Below the pieces are notes generated by a model. It did no database searches and had not been told where the DNA came from. It was given only the letters and a program-made list of their open reading frames with translations. A stretch of 57,738 nt of DNA. It comes from an uncultured Oscillospiraceae bacterium (lineage in GTDB: Bacteria > Bacillota > Clostridia > Oscillospirales > Ruminococcaceae). Positions 8,800-17,254 of the stretch are shown here, piece by piece. Both the position numbers and the translations under genes were made by a program. The stretch covers positions 1 to 57,738 of the forward strand of contig CAKSPD010000010.1 in NCBI GenBank assembly GCA_934481385.1, read 5' to 3'. Position 1 is the stretch's first letter, and every line of letters begins with the position of its first letter.

Positions 8800-9594
8800 A
8801 TGAAAAAGTTAAATACAACCAAGGCAATAACCAGAATCATAGGAGGTATGCTTGCATGTACTACAATGGTTATGGCAAATCAGATTTCTGCATTTGCATA
8901 TACTCTTGAAACAGGTACATATGTATACAGTGATACAGTTTCAAAGGAACATTACCTCGACCGTTACTATAATGACAGTGCAGTAAGAGAAAGAGCAGAA
9001 TATATCTGGAACTTTCTTAAAAATCATGGTTTCAATGATGTTTCTGCATCAGCAGTAATCGGAAACTTTATGTGCGAAACAGGTAACCTTGACTGCTCAG
9101 TATATGAGGGCGGTGTTGATGATTATGCTGACGGTATAGGTCTTGCACAGTGGACTACTGTAAACGGCGGACTCGGCACAGGTGTTCATGCAGATTTGGC
9201 ACGGTTTGCATATGAAAATTATGGCTGTTATAACTATACTCCTTATCCCTGGGAATCAACATATAATACATGGGTATCAAATCTTGACTGCCAGCTTTCA
9301 TTCTTTGTTTCCGACTCCGCTCATGGCAACAAGGATATGACATGGTACGGATATTCAAGCCTTGCTGAACTTCCATGGAATGTTGAATATTTATCTGATT
9401 TTGCGTCACATGACTGGCTTGCTGATGCAGGCTGGGATACCGCAAGAGCTATAAAGAGAGCTACTGAAGTATTCTGCTTCCGCTGGGAAGTTGCAAGCGG
9501 TGACTATTCCAATATCGGAGATGTAAGACTTCCTTCTGCTCTTGCAACCTATGAATATTTTACAGGTTACAGTGCAGGTGAAATCTGGTATTAA
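8800..9594 (+). CDS. Secreted phage-tail-type lysozyme
   Basis: Predicted secreted peptidoglycan hydrolase. Residues 1 to about 33 form a signal peptide ending in an AFA-type cleavage site. The next region matches the phage tail lysozyme fold: RAEYIWNFLKNHGFND, then SAVIGNFMCETG with a likely catalytic Glu, then DGIGLAQWT. The remainder is rich in Trp, Tyr and Asp, as in these domains, and ends around EYFTGYSAGEIWY. It is an odd guest inside the purine run, 60 bases after purM and 72 before purN, with hairpins on both sides, so it may be its own transcript. No phage gene adjoins it. It might serve cell-wall turnover or competition; the sequence does not decide. Confidence 0.8.
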   Translation: MKKLNTTKAITRIIGGMLACTTMVMANQISAFAYTLETGTYVYSDTVSKEHYLDRYYNDSAVRERAEYIWNFLKNHGFNDVSASAVIGNFMCETGNLDCSVYEGGVDDYADGIGLAQWTTVNGGLGTGVHADLARFAYENYGCYNYTPYPWESTYNTWVSNLDCQLSFFVSDSAHGNKDMTWYGYSSLAELPWNVEYLSDFASHDWLADAGWDTARAIKRATEVFCFRWEVASGDYSNIGDVRLPSALATYEYFTGYSAGEIWY

Positions 9595-9604
9595 TCTGAA
9601 AAGA

Positions 9605-9638
9605 AGAAGCCGTTATTGAATATGAAATGACGGCTTCT
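9605..9638 (+). terminator. Hairpin after the lysozyme gene, possible weak terminator
   Basis: AGAAGCCGT at 9605-9613 pairs exactly with ACGGCTTCT at 9630-9638. There is no T-run after it, so it may be a processing or mRNA-protecting hairpin instead. Confidence 0.45.
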
Positions 9639-9666
9639 GCATTATGAACTGAATGGAGATGATAAA

Positions 9667-10302
9667 GTGAAAAATATAATCGTTCTTGTATCAGGAGGCG
9701 GTACAAATCTTCAGGCTCTTATAGATGCCGAAAAATCGGGAATTATCAAAAACGGAAAAATTACTTGCGTTATATCTTCAAATCCGGAGGCTTATGCCCT
9801 TAAACGTGCAGAAAATAATAATATCCCGACAAGAGTTATTCCCAGAAAAAGCTATTCTGACAGTGTTTCTTACAGTCATGCTGTTCTTGATGCTCTTGAT
9901 GATGAAAAGGCAGATTTGATAGTTCTTGCAGGTTTTATGACTATTCTTGATGAATGTGTAACAAAGGCTTATTCTTATAAGATAATAAATGTACACCCTG
10001 CTTTGATTCCGTCATTCTGCGGAGAGGGTTATTATGGTCTTAAAGTGCATGAAAAGGCTCTTGAATATGGTGTCAAGGTAAGCGGAGCGACAGTTCATTT
10101 TGTAAATGAAAAGGCTGATGCCGGTGCAATTATTCTTCAGAAGCCTGTTGAAGTAAAATACGGTGATACTCCTGAAATTCTTCAGAAACGTATTATGGAG
10201 CAGGCTGAATGGAAAATACTTCCGCTGGCTGTTTCTCTTTTCTGTCAGGATAAAATTGATATTATTGACGGCAGAGCGTATGTGAGGGAAGAAAATGATT
10301 GA
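9667..10302 (+). CDS. purN: Phosphoribosylglycinamide formyltransferase PurN
   Basis: Transfers the formyl group of 10-formyl-tetrahydrofolate to GAR. The 211-residue protein starts at GTG 9667, with GGAGATGA upstream. The opening VLVSGGGTNLQALIDA is the GAR-binding loop. The catalytic triad region is visible: Asn and His in IINVHPALIPSFCG, and Asp in NEKADAGAIILQKPV. GLKVHEKALEYGVKVSGATVHFV is also typical. Its last codons overlap the next gene by 8 bases. Confidence 0.95.
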   Translation: MKNIIVLVSGGGTNLQALIDAEKSGIIKNGKITCVISSNPEAYALKRAENNNIPTRVIPRKSYSDSVSYSHAVLDALDDEKADLIVLAGFMTILDECVTKAYSYKIINVHPALIPSFCGEGYYGLKVHEKALEYGVKVSGATVHFVNEKADAGAIILQKPVEVKYGDTPEILQKRIMEQAEWKILPLAVSLFCQDKIDIIDGRAYVREEND

Positions 10303-10786
10303 AAATATAAAAAAAGATGATTTCGGAATGGAAGGCAGTCTTTATATTGAAACCTTTGATTCTGAATGTAATGTTGTAATTGATATTGAGGCAAATCTGA
10401 ATTATGCTGAAAAATGTGCGGAAATGATTAATAATCTCTCTCCAAAGGCATTGAAGATTATCGAAAAGGCTCTCAGAATATATTGCCTTACCCGTGTCAG
10501 TGAACACAGACATCTTCTTGATACTCTTACATTTGATGTCAGAACTGTTAAAAATATGCTTGAATGTGTATATCCGCAGACAGTTTATATAGATGCTCCC
10601 GAAGGATACGGAAACGGTGTACGCCTTGAATGTGAATGTGACTGGGAAGAAGAAAATGAAGGTCTGATTACAATTACTGTAAAAGATAATGAAGTTCTCT
10701 ATGTCGGCCCTTCAAATGATTTGAGTCCTTTTGATGAACTTGAATATTTTCACGATGATGAAAATAATTTCGTAAACAAAATATAA
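10295..10786 (+). CDS. Conserved-looking small acidic protein of unknown function
   Basis: A 163-residue soluble protein overlapping the purN end by 8 bases and followed 17 bases later by the IMP cyclohydrolase, so it is almost certainly in the purine transcript. It is acidic, with a likely helical core around NYAEKCAEMINNLSPKAL, a Cys-containing middle, and a strand-rich end around GLITITVKDNEVLYVG. No signal peptide, membrane segment or nucleotide-binding motif is seen. I do not recognise the family. Position suggests a role linked to purine synthesis, but it could also be a passenger. Confidence 0.65.
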   Translation: MIENIKKDDFGMEGSLYIETFDSECNVVIDIEANLNYAEKCAEMINNLSPKALKIIEKALRIYCLTRVSEHRHLLDTLTFDVRTVKNMLECVYPQTVYIDAPEGYGNGVRLECECDWEEENEGLITITVKDNEVLYVGPSNDLSPFDELEYFHDDENNFVNKI

Positions 10787-10803
10787 CCGAAAGGAATTTT
10801 CTT

Positions 10804-11517
10804 ATGATTAAACTTGATATTGCAAACGAACTCAGCAAAAATGCTTACCCTGGCAGAGGTATTGTTATAGGCAAGTCCCCTAACGGCAAGTATGCTGTAA
10901 CTGCTTATTTTATAATGGGCAGAAGTGTTAACAGCCGTAACAGAGTTTTCCTTGCTACTGATGACGGAATCCGCACAGAAGCTTTTGACCCTTCAAAGCT
11001 CAGTGACCCGCATCTTATTATATATTCTCCTGTAAGAGTTCTCGGAAATTATACAATCGTTACAAACGGTGACCAGACTGATACAATTTATGAGCTTATG
11101 GAAAAGGGACAGACTTTTGAACAATCTCTCCGTACTCGTGAATATGAGGACGATGCCCCGAACTATACACCAAGAATTTCCGGTATTATGAATATCGAAA
11201 ACGGAAAATACAGCTATGCTATGTCAATTCTCAAGAGTGCAAACGGAAATCCTGACTGCTGTCAGAGATTTACATTTACATATGATAATCCGATAAACAG
11301 CAACGGTCACTTCATTCATACATATATGGGTGACGGAAATCCTCTCCCAAGTTTTGAGGGTGAACCTGAACTTGTAAATACTTATGATGATATTGATGAA
11401 TTTACAGATATTCTCTGGAATAATCTTAATGAGGATAATAAAGTATCTCTCTTTGTAAGATATATTGATATTGAAACAGGCAAGACCGAAACAAGAATTG
11501 TAAACAAAAACAAGTAA
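10804..11517 (+). CDS. purO: PurO-type IMP cyclohydrolase
   Basis: Predicted to close FAICAR to IMP, the last step of the pathway. The 237-residue protein resembles the archaeal PurO / IMP_cyclohyd family, not the N-terminal domain of bacterial PurH. Family-like features are NAYPGRGIVIGKSPNG, AYFIMGRSVNSRNRVF, and a VTNGDQTDTI segment in an alpha-beta-beta-alpha-type fold. It is immediately followed, 20 bases on, by a stand-alone AICAR transformylase, so the two together replace bifunctional PurH. AAAGGAA precedes the ATG. The family call rests on motif resemblance and context. Confidence 0.85.
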   Translation: MIKLDIANELSKNAYPGRGIVIGKSPNGKYAVTAYFIMGRSVNSRNRVFLATDDGIRTEAFDPSKLSDPHLIIYSPVRVLGNYTIVTNGDQTDTIYELMEKGQTFEQSLRTREYEDDAPNYTPRISGIMNIENGKYSYAMSILKSANGNPDCCQRFTFTYDNPINSNGHFIHTYMGDGNPLPSFEGEPELVNTYDDIDEFTDILWNNLNEDNKVSLFVRYIDIETGKTETRIVNKNK

Positions 11518-11537
11518 TATAAAAGGAGTTTAAAAAA

Positions 11538-12719
11538 ATGGCAAACGAAATGCAGTTAAAATACGGCTGTAATCCTAATCAGAAACCTTCAAGAGTTTAT
11601 ATGGCTGACGGTTCAGAACTTCCGATTACAGTTCTTTGCGGTAAACCGGGATATATAAATCTTCTTGATGCTCTCAACGGCTGGCAGCTTGTAAAAGAAC
11701 TCAAAGAGGCAACAGGAGTTTGTGCAGCTACATCTTTCAAACACGTTTCTCCTGCCGGTGCTGCAATAGGCAGACCTCTTTCAGATGACCTTAAAAAAAT
11801 ATACTGGGTTGATGATTTGGGCGAACTTTCACCGCTTGCAAGTGCATATGCAAGGGCAAGAGGTGCAGACAGAATGTCATCATACGGTGACTTTATCGCT
11901 CTTTCTGATAAAGTTGATGTATGTACAGCAAAAATGATTCAGCGTGAAGTATCAGACGGAATTATTGCTCCTGATTATGATGATGAGGCACTTGAAATTC
12001 TCAAGTCAAAGAGAAAAGGTACTTACTGCATACTCAAGATAGATGAAAATTATAAGCCTGCTCCTATTGAAACAAAACAGGTTTATGGTGTATCCTTTGA
12101 ACAGGGCAGAAATGAACTTAAAATCAATAAGGAACTCCTTTCAAATGTAGTTACTGAAAACAAGGATATTCCGGCTGATAAGCTTGATGACCTTATGATT
12201 TCTCTTATCACTCTTAAATACACACAGTCAAATTCTGTATGCTATGTAAAGGACGGTCAGGCAATCGGTATCGGTGCAGGTCAGCAGTCAAGAATCCATT
12301 GTACACGCCTTGCCGGTCAGAAAGCTGATAACTGGTGGCTCAGACAGTCCCCGAAGGTAATGGGACTCCAGTTTGTTGACGGTATACGCCGTGCAGACAG
12401 AGATAATGCGATTGATGTCTATATAGGCGATGAATATGAAGATGTTCTTCGTGAGGGCGAATGGCAGAGAATTTTCAAGGTTAAGCCTGAAGTTTTCACA
12501 AGAGAAGAAAAGAAGGAATGGCTTGCTAAGAATACAGAAGTATGTCTTGGTTCAGATGCATTCTTCCCGTTTGGTGATAATATTGAACGTGCAAAAAAAT
12601 CAGGTGTTGAATACATAGCAGAGCCGGGCGGTTCAATCCGTGATGACAATGTTATTGAAACCTGCAACAAGTATAATATTGCTATGGCATTTACAGGAAT
12701 AAGACTTTTCCATCACTAA
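11538..12719 (+). CDS. purH: Stand-alone AICAR formyltransferase (PurH C-terminal-domain type)
   Basis: Formylates AICAR with 10-formyl-tetrahydrofolate to give FAICAR. The 393-residue protein matches only the transformylase part of PurH: LKYGCNPNQKPS opens it, then SFKHVSPAGAA with the catalytic Lys-His pair, and YTQSNSVCYVKDGQAIGIGAGQQSR further on. The end has SDAFFPFGDNIE and EPGGSIRDDNVIE, both standard. The N-terminal cyclohydrolase domain of PurH is absent, which fits the purO gene directly upstream. The symbol purH is used only for homology; purV has also been used for such single-domain forms. AAAAGGAG precedes the start. A structured repeat-like region follows its stop. Confidence 0.93.
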   Translation: MANEMQLKYGCNPNQKPSRVYMADGSELPITVLCGKPGYINLLDALNGWQLVKELKEATGVCAATSFKHVSPAGAAIGRPLSDDLKKIYWVDDLGELSPLASAYARARGADRMSSYGDFIALSDKVDVCTAKMIQREVSDGIIAPDYDDEALEILKSKRKGTYCILKIDENYKPAPIETKQVYGVSFEQGRNELKINKELLSNVVTENKDIPADKLDDLMISLITLKYTQSNSVCYVKDGQAIGIGAGQQSRIHCTRLAGQKADNWWLRQSPKVMGLQFVDGIRRADRDNAIDVYIGDEYEDVLREGEWQRIFKVKPEVFTREEKKEWLAKNTEVCLGSDAFFPFGDNIERAKKSGVEYIAEPGGSIRDDNVIETCNKYNIAMAFTGIRLFHH

Positions 12720-12740
12720 TTTTTTTGGAAACTCTGTTTT

Positions 12741-12789
12741 TTCGGGGACTCTGTCCCCGAACCCCTGCAAGCTTTTTGAAAAAAGCTTG
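12741..12789. repeat. Double-hairpin intergenic element between purH and purD
   Basis: Two perfect hairpins stand side by side. The first pairs TTCGGGGAC (12741-12749) with GTCCCCGAA (12753-12761) around loop TCT. The second pairs CAAGCTTTTT (12768-12777) with AAAAAGCTTG (12780-12789) around GA. ACCCCTG links them. The GC-rich first stem stands out from its AT-rich surroundings. Similar modules are known as dispersed intergenic repeats in gut Clostridia genomes, so I read it as a repeat family member and not a plain terminator. Confidence 0.7.
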
Positions 12790-12832
12790 ACCAAAAACTT
12801 TTATATATCAGTAAAAAGGAGGTTTTTAGTAA

Positions 12833-14119
12833 ATGAAAAATATACTTGTAGTAGGTGGCGGAGGCAGAGAGCATGCTATAATTATGAAACTCGCTGAAAG
12901 CAGTCATGTCGGAAAAATATATTGTACTCCCGGAAACGGTGGTATATCAAAATATGCAGAATGTTTCAATGTAAGTGCAACTGATATTGAAGAAGTTGTA
13001 AAGCTTGCAAAGAAACTTAATCCTGATATGGTTGTAGTAGCTCCTGATGACCCGCTTGTTCTCGGAATGGTTGATGCTTTGCAGTCAGAGGGATTTATGA
13101 CGTTCGGCCCTAAGAAGAATGCGGCTATTATTGAGGGTTCAAAAGTATTCTCAAAAGAGCTTATGAAGAAATATAATATCCCCACTGCTTTTTATGAAGT
13201 ATTTACAGACAGCGAAAGTGCAGTAGCTTATCTTAAAAAGCAGAACAGCTATCCCGCAGTAATAAAGGCTGACGGTCTTGCACTCGGAAAGGGTGTAATT
13301 ATTGCCCAGAATGAAGAAGAAGCTGTTCAGGCTGTTCATGATATGATTGATAATCTTAAATTCGGTAAAAGCTCCGCAAGAATTGTTATTGAGGAATTTT
13401 TAACAGGCCCTGAAGTTTCTGTTCTTTCATTTACAGACGGCAGAACAGTAATTCCTATGATTTCATCTATGGACCATAAGAGAGCTTATGACAATGATGA
13501 AGGTCTTAATACAGGCGGTATGGGTACAGTTTCACCGAATCCTTATTATACAGATGAAATTGCAAACGAATGTATGGAAAAAATATTTATTCCTACTATA
13601 AAAGCAATGAATTCAGAGGGAAGAACTTTTGAAGGCTGTCTGTATTTCGGACTTATGATTACTCCGAAAGGCCCTAAGGTTATTGAGTATAACTGCCGTT
13701 TCGGTGACCCTGAAACACAGGTTGTTCTCCCTATGCTTGATGCTGATTTATATGAAATCTTTGAGGCTGTATATAATCATACTCTTGATAAGGTTGATAT
13801 AAAGTGGCATTCCGGAGCATGTGCGTGTGTAGTAATGGCAAGCGGAGGTTATCCTTTAAGCTATCCTAAGGGACTTGAAATATCAGGTCTTGATGAAAAG
13901 GGACAGACTGAAAACTGCTTTGTTTATCATGCAGGAACTAAGCTTTCTGATGACGGAAAATTCCTTACAAACGGCGGACGTGTACTCGGAGTTACTGCAA
14001 GGGGCGAAAATCTTAAAACTGCACTTGATACAGCTTATAAGGGTGTATCACAGATAAGCTTTGAAAATGCCCATTACAGAAAAGACATCGGACAGAGAGC
14101 TTTAAAGGCTCTGAAGTAA
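12833..14119 (+). CDS. purD: Phosphoribosylamine-glycine ligase PurD
   Basis: Joins phosphoribosylamine and glycine with ATP to form GAR, the step right after PurF. The 428-residue protein begins with ILVVGGGGREHAI. ATP-grasp features follow: YPAVIKADGLALGKGVI, VVLPMLD, the GLNTGGMGTVSPNPYY substrate loop, and GCLYFGLM leading to YNCRFGDPETQ, with metal-binding Glu and Asn. Length and order are normal. AGGAGG stands ahead of the start. Placing PurD last separates it from PurF although phosphoribosylamine is unstable; in trans supply must suffice. Confidence 0.97.
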   Translation: MKNILVVGGGGREHAIIMKLAESSHVGKIYCTPGNGGISKYAECFNVSATDIEEVVKLAKKLNPDMVVVAPDDPLVLGMVDALQSEGFMTFGPKKNAAIIEGSKVFSKELMKKYNIPTAFYEVFTDSESAVAYLKKQNSYPAVIKADGLALGKGVIIAQNEEEAVQAVHDMIDNLKFGKSSARIVIEEFLTGPEVSVLSFTDGRTVIPMISSMDHKRAYDNDEGLNTGGMGTVSPNPYYTDEIANECMEKIFIPTIKAMNSEGRTFEGCLYFGLMITPKGPKVIEYNCRFGDPETQVVLPMLDADLYEIFEAVYNHTLDKVDIKWHSGACACVVMASGGYPLSYPKGLEISGLDEKGQTENCFVYHAGTKLSDDGKFLTNGGRVLGVTARGENLKTALDTAYKGVSQISFENAHYRKDIGQRALKALK

Positions 14120-14121
14120 TT

Positions 14122-14742
14122 ATGCGTAAAAACTTGCTGAAATGTTTTTATTTTGCACTTTTCGGGAATATATCATTTATACTGTTTGCAATAGTATGCT
14201 TTGTATATTATTATTCATTCGGTTCAATCGGTGTGGTTGTGAGGTCTATTGAAGCAATTGCATATGCTTTTGAGGGAATAGGATTTATTCTGAATCTTAT
14301 AGCATCGATATATCTTTTCAGAACGGTGCGTGCAAGAATACTTATGAAAACAGGCTATTGTATATATATATTGGCTGAACTTGTTATGATGATTCTTGAG
14401 CTTAATTCATATCAGATTTCCTTTTACAAGCCGTATTCATTACCGCTTGCCATAGCACATTCTGTTTTTTCGGCAGGTGTATGCTTTCTGTTCCTTTTTC
14501 TTGAACCTAAAGTAACCTGTCTTGAAGTTATGGTTACTGTTGCTGTGGGAATAATGTTTTTCGGAATGATGGGAAATATTTTCGGAATAAGAATATATTT
14601 CAGTATACTTGCAAATGCTTTTGCATATGTTGTGCTTTTTGCATCAGTTATATTTTTCATTAAACAGGAGAGAATAGAAATAGACTGTTATGGTGATAAG
14701 GCAAGAGTTGCAAAATATAAAAGCACATTCTTTGAAGAATGA
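14122..14742 (+). CDS. Six-helix membrane protein of unknown function
   Basis: A 206-residue hydrophobic protein starting 2 bases after purD, so probably translationally coupled to it. Six membrane segments are visible, roughly residues 8-32, 36-66, 74-94, 110-134, 136-158 and 160-182, with a short charged tail ending in KYKSTFFEE. I see no transporter signature or catalytic motif and do not recognise a family. Its place at the end of the purine run might suggest a link to purine uptake or regulation, but this is only positional. Confidence 0.65.
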   Translation: MRKNLLKCFYFALFGNISFILFAIVCFVYYYSFGSIGVVVRSIEAIAYAFEGIGFILNLIASIYLFRTVRARILMKTGYCIYILAELVMMILELNSYQISFYKPYSLPLAIAHSVFSAGVCFLFLFLEPKVTCLEVMVTVAVGIMFFGMMGNIFGIRIYFSILANAFAYVVLFASVIFFIKQERIEIDCYGDKARVAKYKSTFFEE

Positions 14743-14751
14743 TTTTTTAAT

Positions 14752-14782
14752 GCGGACGGTCTGCGGACTGTCCGCTGTTTTT
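14752..14782 (+). terminator. Terminator-like hairpin closing the purine run
   Basis: GCGGAC at 14752-14757 pairs with GTCCGC at 14770-14775, followed by TGTTTTT. It ends the long colinear run before uvrC. The stem lies about 20 bases upstream of the uvrC start. Confidence 0.6.
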
Positions 14783-14797
14783 AAAGAGGTGATTTTT

Positions 14798-16606
14798 TTG
14801 AATATGAGAATTGAATATCTGCGTGAAAAGACATTAAAGCTGACATCTTCCGCAGGTGTATATCTTATGAAGGATAAAAGCGGAGCTATAATATATATCG
14901 GAAAAGCTAAAAATCTTAAAAACAGGGTTTCAAGCTATTTCAGGGAAAATCCTAATCACAATCCGAAAACGGCAAAAATGGTATCTCAGGTTTATGATTA
15001 TGATTTTATAGTTACTGATTCGGAATATGAAGCACTTGTTCTTGAATGTAGCCTTATAAAGCAGAATAATCCGAAATACAACATACTTCTGAAAGATGAT
15101 AAAGGCTATCACTATATAAAGATTTCAGATGAAGAATATCCACGAATTACCGATGAAAAAAATATTTCCGATGACGGTGAATATTTAGGCCCTTATATGA
15201 GCGGATTTGTTACAAGAGAAACAGTAAATGAAGTCAATAAGGTTTTTATGCTTCCGACATGTGCAAAAAAATTTCCTCAGGATTTCCGTAAAGGCAGACC
15301 ATGTCTTAATTATCATATAAAACAGTGCATGGGAGTATGTATGGGAAATATCAGCAGTCAGGATTATAAAAATATTATAAATCAGGCTGTCGGATATATT
15401 AAAAACGGCAATTCACTTTCAGTTGAAAAGCTTGAAAAGGAAATGAAAATCTATTCTGAAAAATGTGAATTTGAAAAAGCTGCTGTAATCCGTGACAGAA
15501 TAATTGCAGTTAAAAAGGCATCTGAAAAACAGAAAATTATCAGCAACGGTGTGGATAATGCTGATATTATAGGTATAGCTTCAAATTATGACAGTATATG
15601 TATATCTGTTCTTATGTACCGTTCAGGCAGACTTTCAGATAAATCAGTTTTTACAGTTCCATATGGTACAGACAGTATAACAGGTGATTTTATAAAGCAG
15701 TTCTATCATGGCAAAAATGATATTCCGAAAGCAGTAGTAACAGAGGATATTCCTGAAGATTATGAACTTATAGAAAAAATGCTTTCAGAACAGTCAGGAC
15801 ACAAAGTTAAAATCATAACTGCTGAAAGGGGACGGCTTAAAGAACTTTTAAGACTCGCTAAAAACAACAGTGCTGAATATATAGCTGTAAATGATTCAAG
15901 AACAAGCAGGGAAGTAATTGCACTTGAGGAGCTTTCAAAAATACTCGGTCTTTCAAAACCTCCGTCATATATAGAGGCATATGATATTTCCAATCTTTCA
16001 TCATCTTCAATGGTTGCAGGAATGGTTGTTTTTAAAGACGGAAAACCTTTTAAAAAGGCTTATAAGCGTTTCAGTATAAAGGAAGTATCATATCAGAATG
16101 ATTATGCAAGTATGCAGGAAGTTTTAAGGAGAAGGCTTTCAAAAATCGGAAGTGATTCCGATGAATTTTTTTCACGCTGTCCCGATTTGATACTGCTTGA
16201 CGGCGGTAAAGGTCATGTAAATGCCGTTGCACCTATTATTAAGGAAATGAACCTTGATATAGCTTTATATGGTATGGTAAAGGATAATAAGCACAGAACA
16301 CATGCAATTGCAACAGGAGGCAGGGAAATACAGATTTCAGGCTTTAAATCCGCATTTGCCCTCCTGACTCAGATTCAGGACGAAGTGCATAGATTTTCAG
16401 TAAGCTATATGCACAGCAGGCATAACAAGTCATCATATAAATCCGAACTTACGAATATAAAGGGAATAGGCAATAAGAAATCTGCTAAGATTATGCTGTT
16501 TTTCAAAACTAAAGAGAATCTTTTAAAGGCTGATGTCAATGAACTTGCAAAAGCCGGCGGAATAAGTCTTAAAACGGCTCAGGAACTCTATGATATGTTG
16601 CATTGA
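14798..16606 (+). CDS. uvrC: Excinuclease ABC subunit C
   Basis: Makes both incisions beside bulky DNA lesions in nucleotide excision repair, acting with UvrA and UvrB. The N-terminal GIY-YIG domain is visible around GVYLMKDKSGAIIYIGKAKNLKNRV. A UVR segment (EKCEFEKAAVIRDRI) lies near residue 210. The RNase H-like half shows YIEAYDISNLSSSSMVAGMVVF and DLILLDGGKGHVNA, and helix-hairpin-helix motifs close the protein around LTNIKGIGNKKSAKIM. I place the start at TTG 14798, about 8 bases after AGAGG; ATG 14804 is the alternative. The frame is open to 14690, but that stretch crosses the terminator. Length is about 600 residues, normal for UvrC. Confidence 0.95.
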   Translation: MNMRIEYLREKTLKLTSSAGVYLMKDKSGAIIYIGKAKNLKNRVSSYFRENPNHNPKTAKMVSQVYDYDFIVTDSEYEALVLECSLIKQNNPKYNILLKDDKGYHYIKISDEEYPRITDEKNISDDGEYLGPYMSGFVTRETVNEVNKVFMLPTCAKKFPQDFRKGRPCLNYHIKQCMGVCMGNISSQDYKNIINQAVGYIKNGNSLSVEKLEKEMKIYSEKCEFEKAAVIRDRIIAVKKASEKQKIISNGVDNADIIGIASNYDSICISVLMYRSGRLSDKSVFTVPYGTDSITGDFIKQFYHGKNDIPKAVVTEDIPEDYELIEKMLSEQSGHKVKIITAERGRLKELLRLAKNNSAEYIAVNDSRTSREVIALEELSKILGLSKPPSYIEAYDISNLSSSSMVAGMVVFKDGKPFKKAYKRFSIKEVSYQNDYASMQEVLRRRLSKIGSDSDEFFSRCPDLILLDGGKGHVNAVAPIIKEMNLDIALYGMVKDNKHRTHAIATGGREIQISGFKSAFALLTQIQDEVHRFSVSYMHSRHNKSSYKSELTNIKGIGNKKSAKIMLFFKTKENLLKADVNELAKAGGISLKTAQELYDMLH

Positions 16607-16650
16607 TTTTATGGCATTTTTCGCCAAAAAAATATTTTTTTCAAAATATA

Positions 16651-16679
16651 TGGACATTTTAAGAAAAATAATATATAAT
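16651..16679 (+). promoter_or_regulatory. Promoter for the rsmD-coaD unit
   Basis: TGGACA at 16651-16656 and TATAAT at 16674-16679 are separated by 17 bases. A short GGC/GCC hairpin with following A/T runs, at about 16612-16640, may end the uvrC transcript just upstream. Confidence 0.65.
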
Positions 16680-16696
16680 TGGAATAGGTGATTTTT

Positions 16697-17254
16697 ATGA
16701 GAGTAATTACAGGTTCAGCAAGGGGCAGAAAATTAATTGCTCCTGAAGGTATGGACGTTCGTCCGACTACCGATAAGGTAAAAGAGGCTGTATTTTCTGC
16801 AATACAGTTTGATATTGAGGGTGCTTATGTACTTGACCTTTTCGCAGGAAGCGGTCAGATGGGTATCGAGGCACTCAGCAGAGGTGCAAAACGTGCCGTT
16901 TTTGTTGATAATTCTCAGAAAGCTCTCAGATGTGTCAACAATAACCTCAGAAGCACTGCACTCGAAAGATATGCTGATGTCGTAAACAGAGATAGTTATG
17001 ACTATATAAAGCATATAAACAGGAAATTTGATATTATTATCCTTGACCCCCCCTATCGCTATAATCATATAAATAATATTCTTCCGTTTGTTTCTCCGAA
17101 ACTCAATGACGGCGGATTTGTTATCTGTGAATATGAATCTGATTCCGAAATTGATATTATTCCCGATGAGCTTAAACTGAAAAAAACTTACCGTTACGGA
17201 AAAATCAATATCACAATACTTTATAAGGATTCAGCGGAGGAAGTTCAGTTATGA
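16697..17254 (+). CDS. rsmD: 16S rRNA (guanine966-N2)-methyltransferase RsmD
   Basis: Predicted to methylate G966 of 16S rRNA using S-adenosylmethionine. The 185-residue protein begins MRVITGSARGRKL, followed by RPTTDKVKEAVFS. The SAM site is VLDLFAGSGQMGIEALSRGA, and the catalytic motif is IIILDPPYRY. I choose ATG 16697 because the region at GTG 16688 acts as its ribosome site (TAGGTG). It overlaps coaD by 4 bases (ATGA). The rsmD-coaD pair is a common arrangement in Firmicutes. Confidence 0.95.
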   Translation: MRVITGSARGRKLIAPEGMDVRPTTDKVKEAVFSAIQFDIEGAYVLDLFAGSGQMGIEALSRGAKRAVFVDNSQKALRCVNNNLRSTALERYADVVNRDSYDYIKHINRKFDIIILDPPYRYNHINNILPFVSPKLNDGGFVICEYESDSEIDIIPDELKLKKTYRYGKINITILYKDSAEEVQL

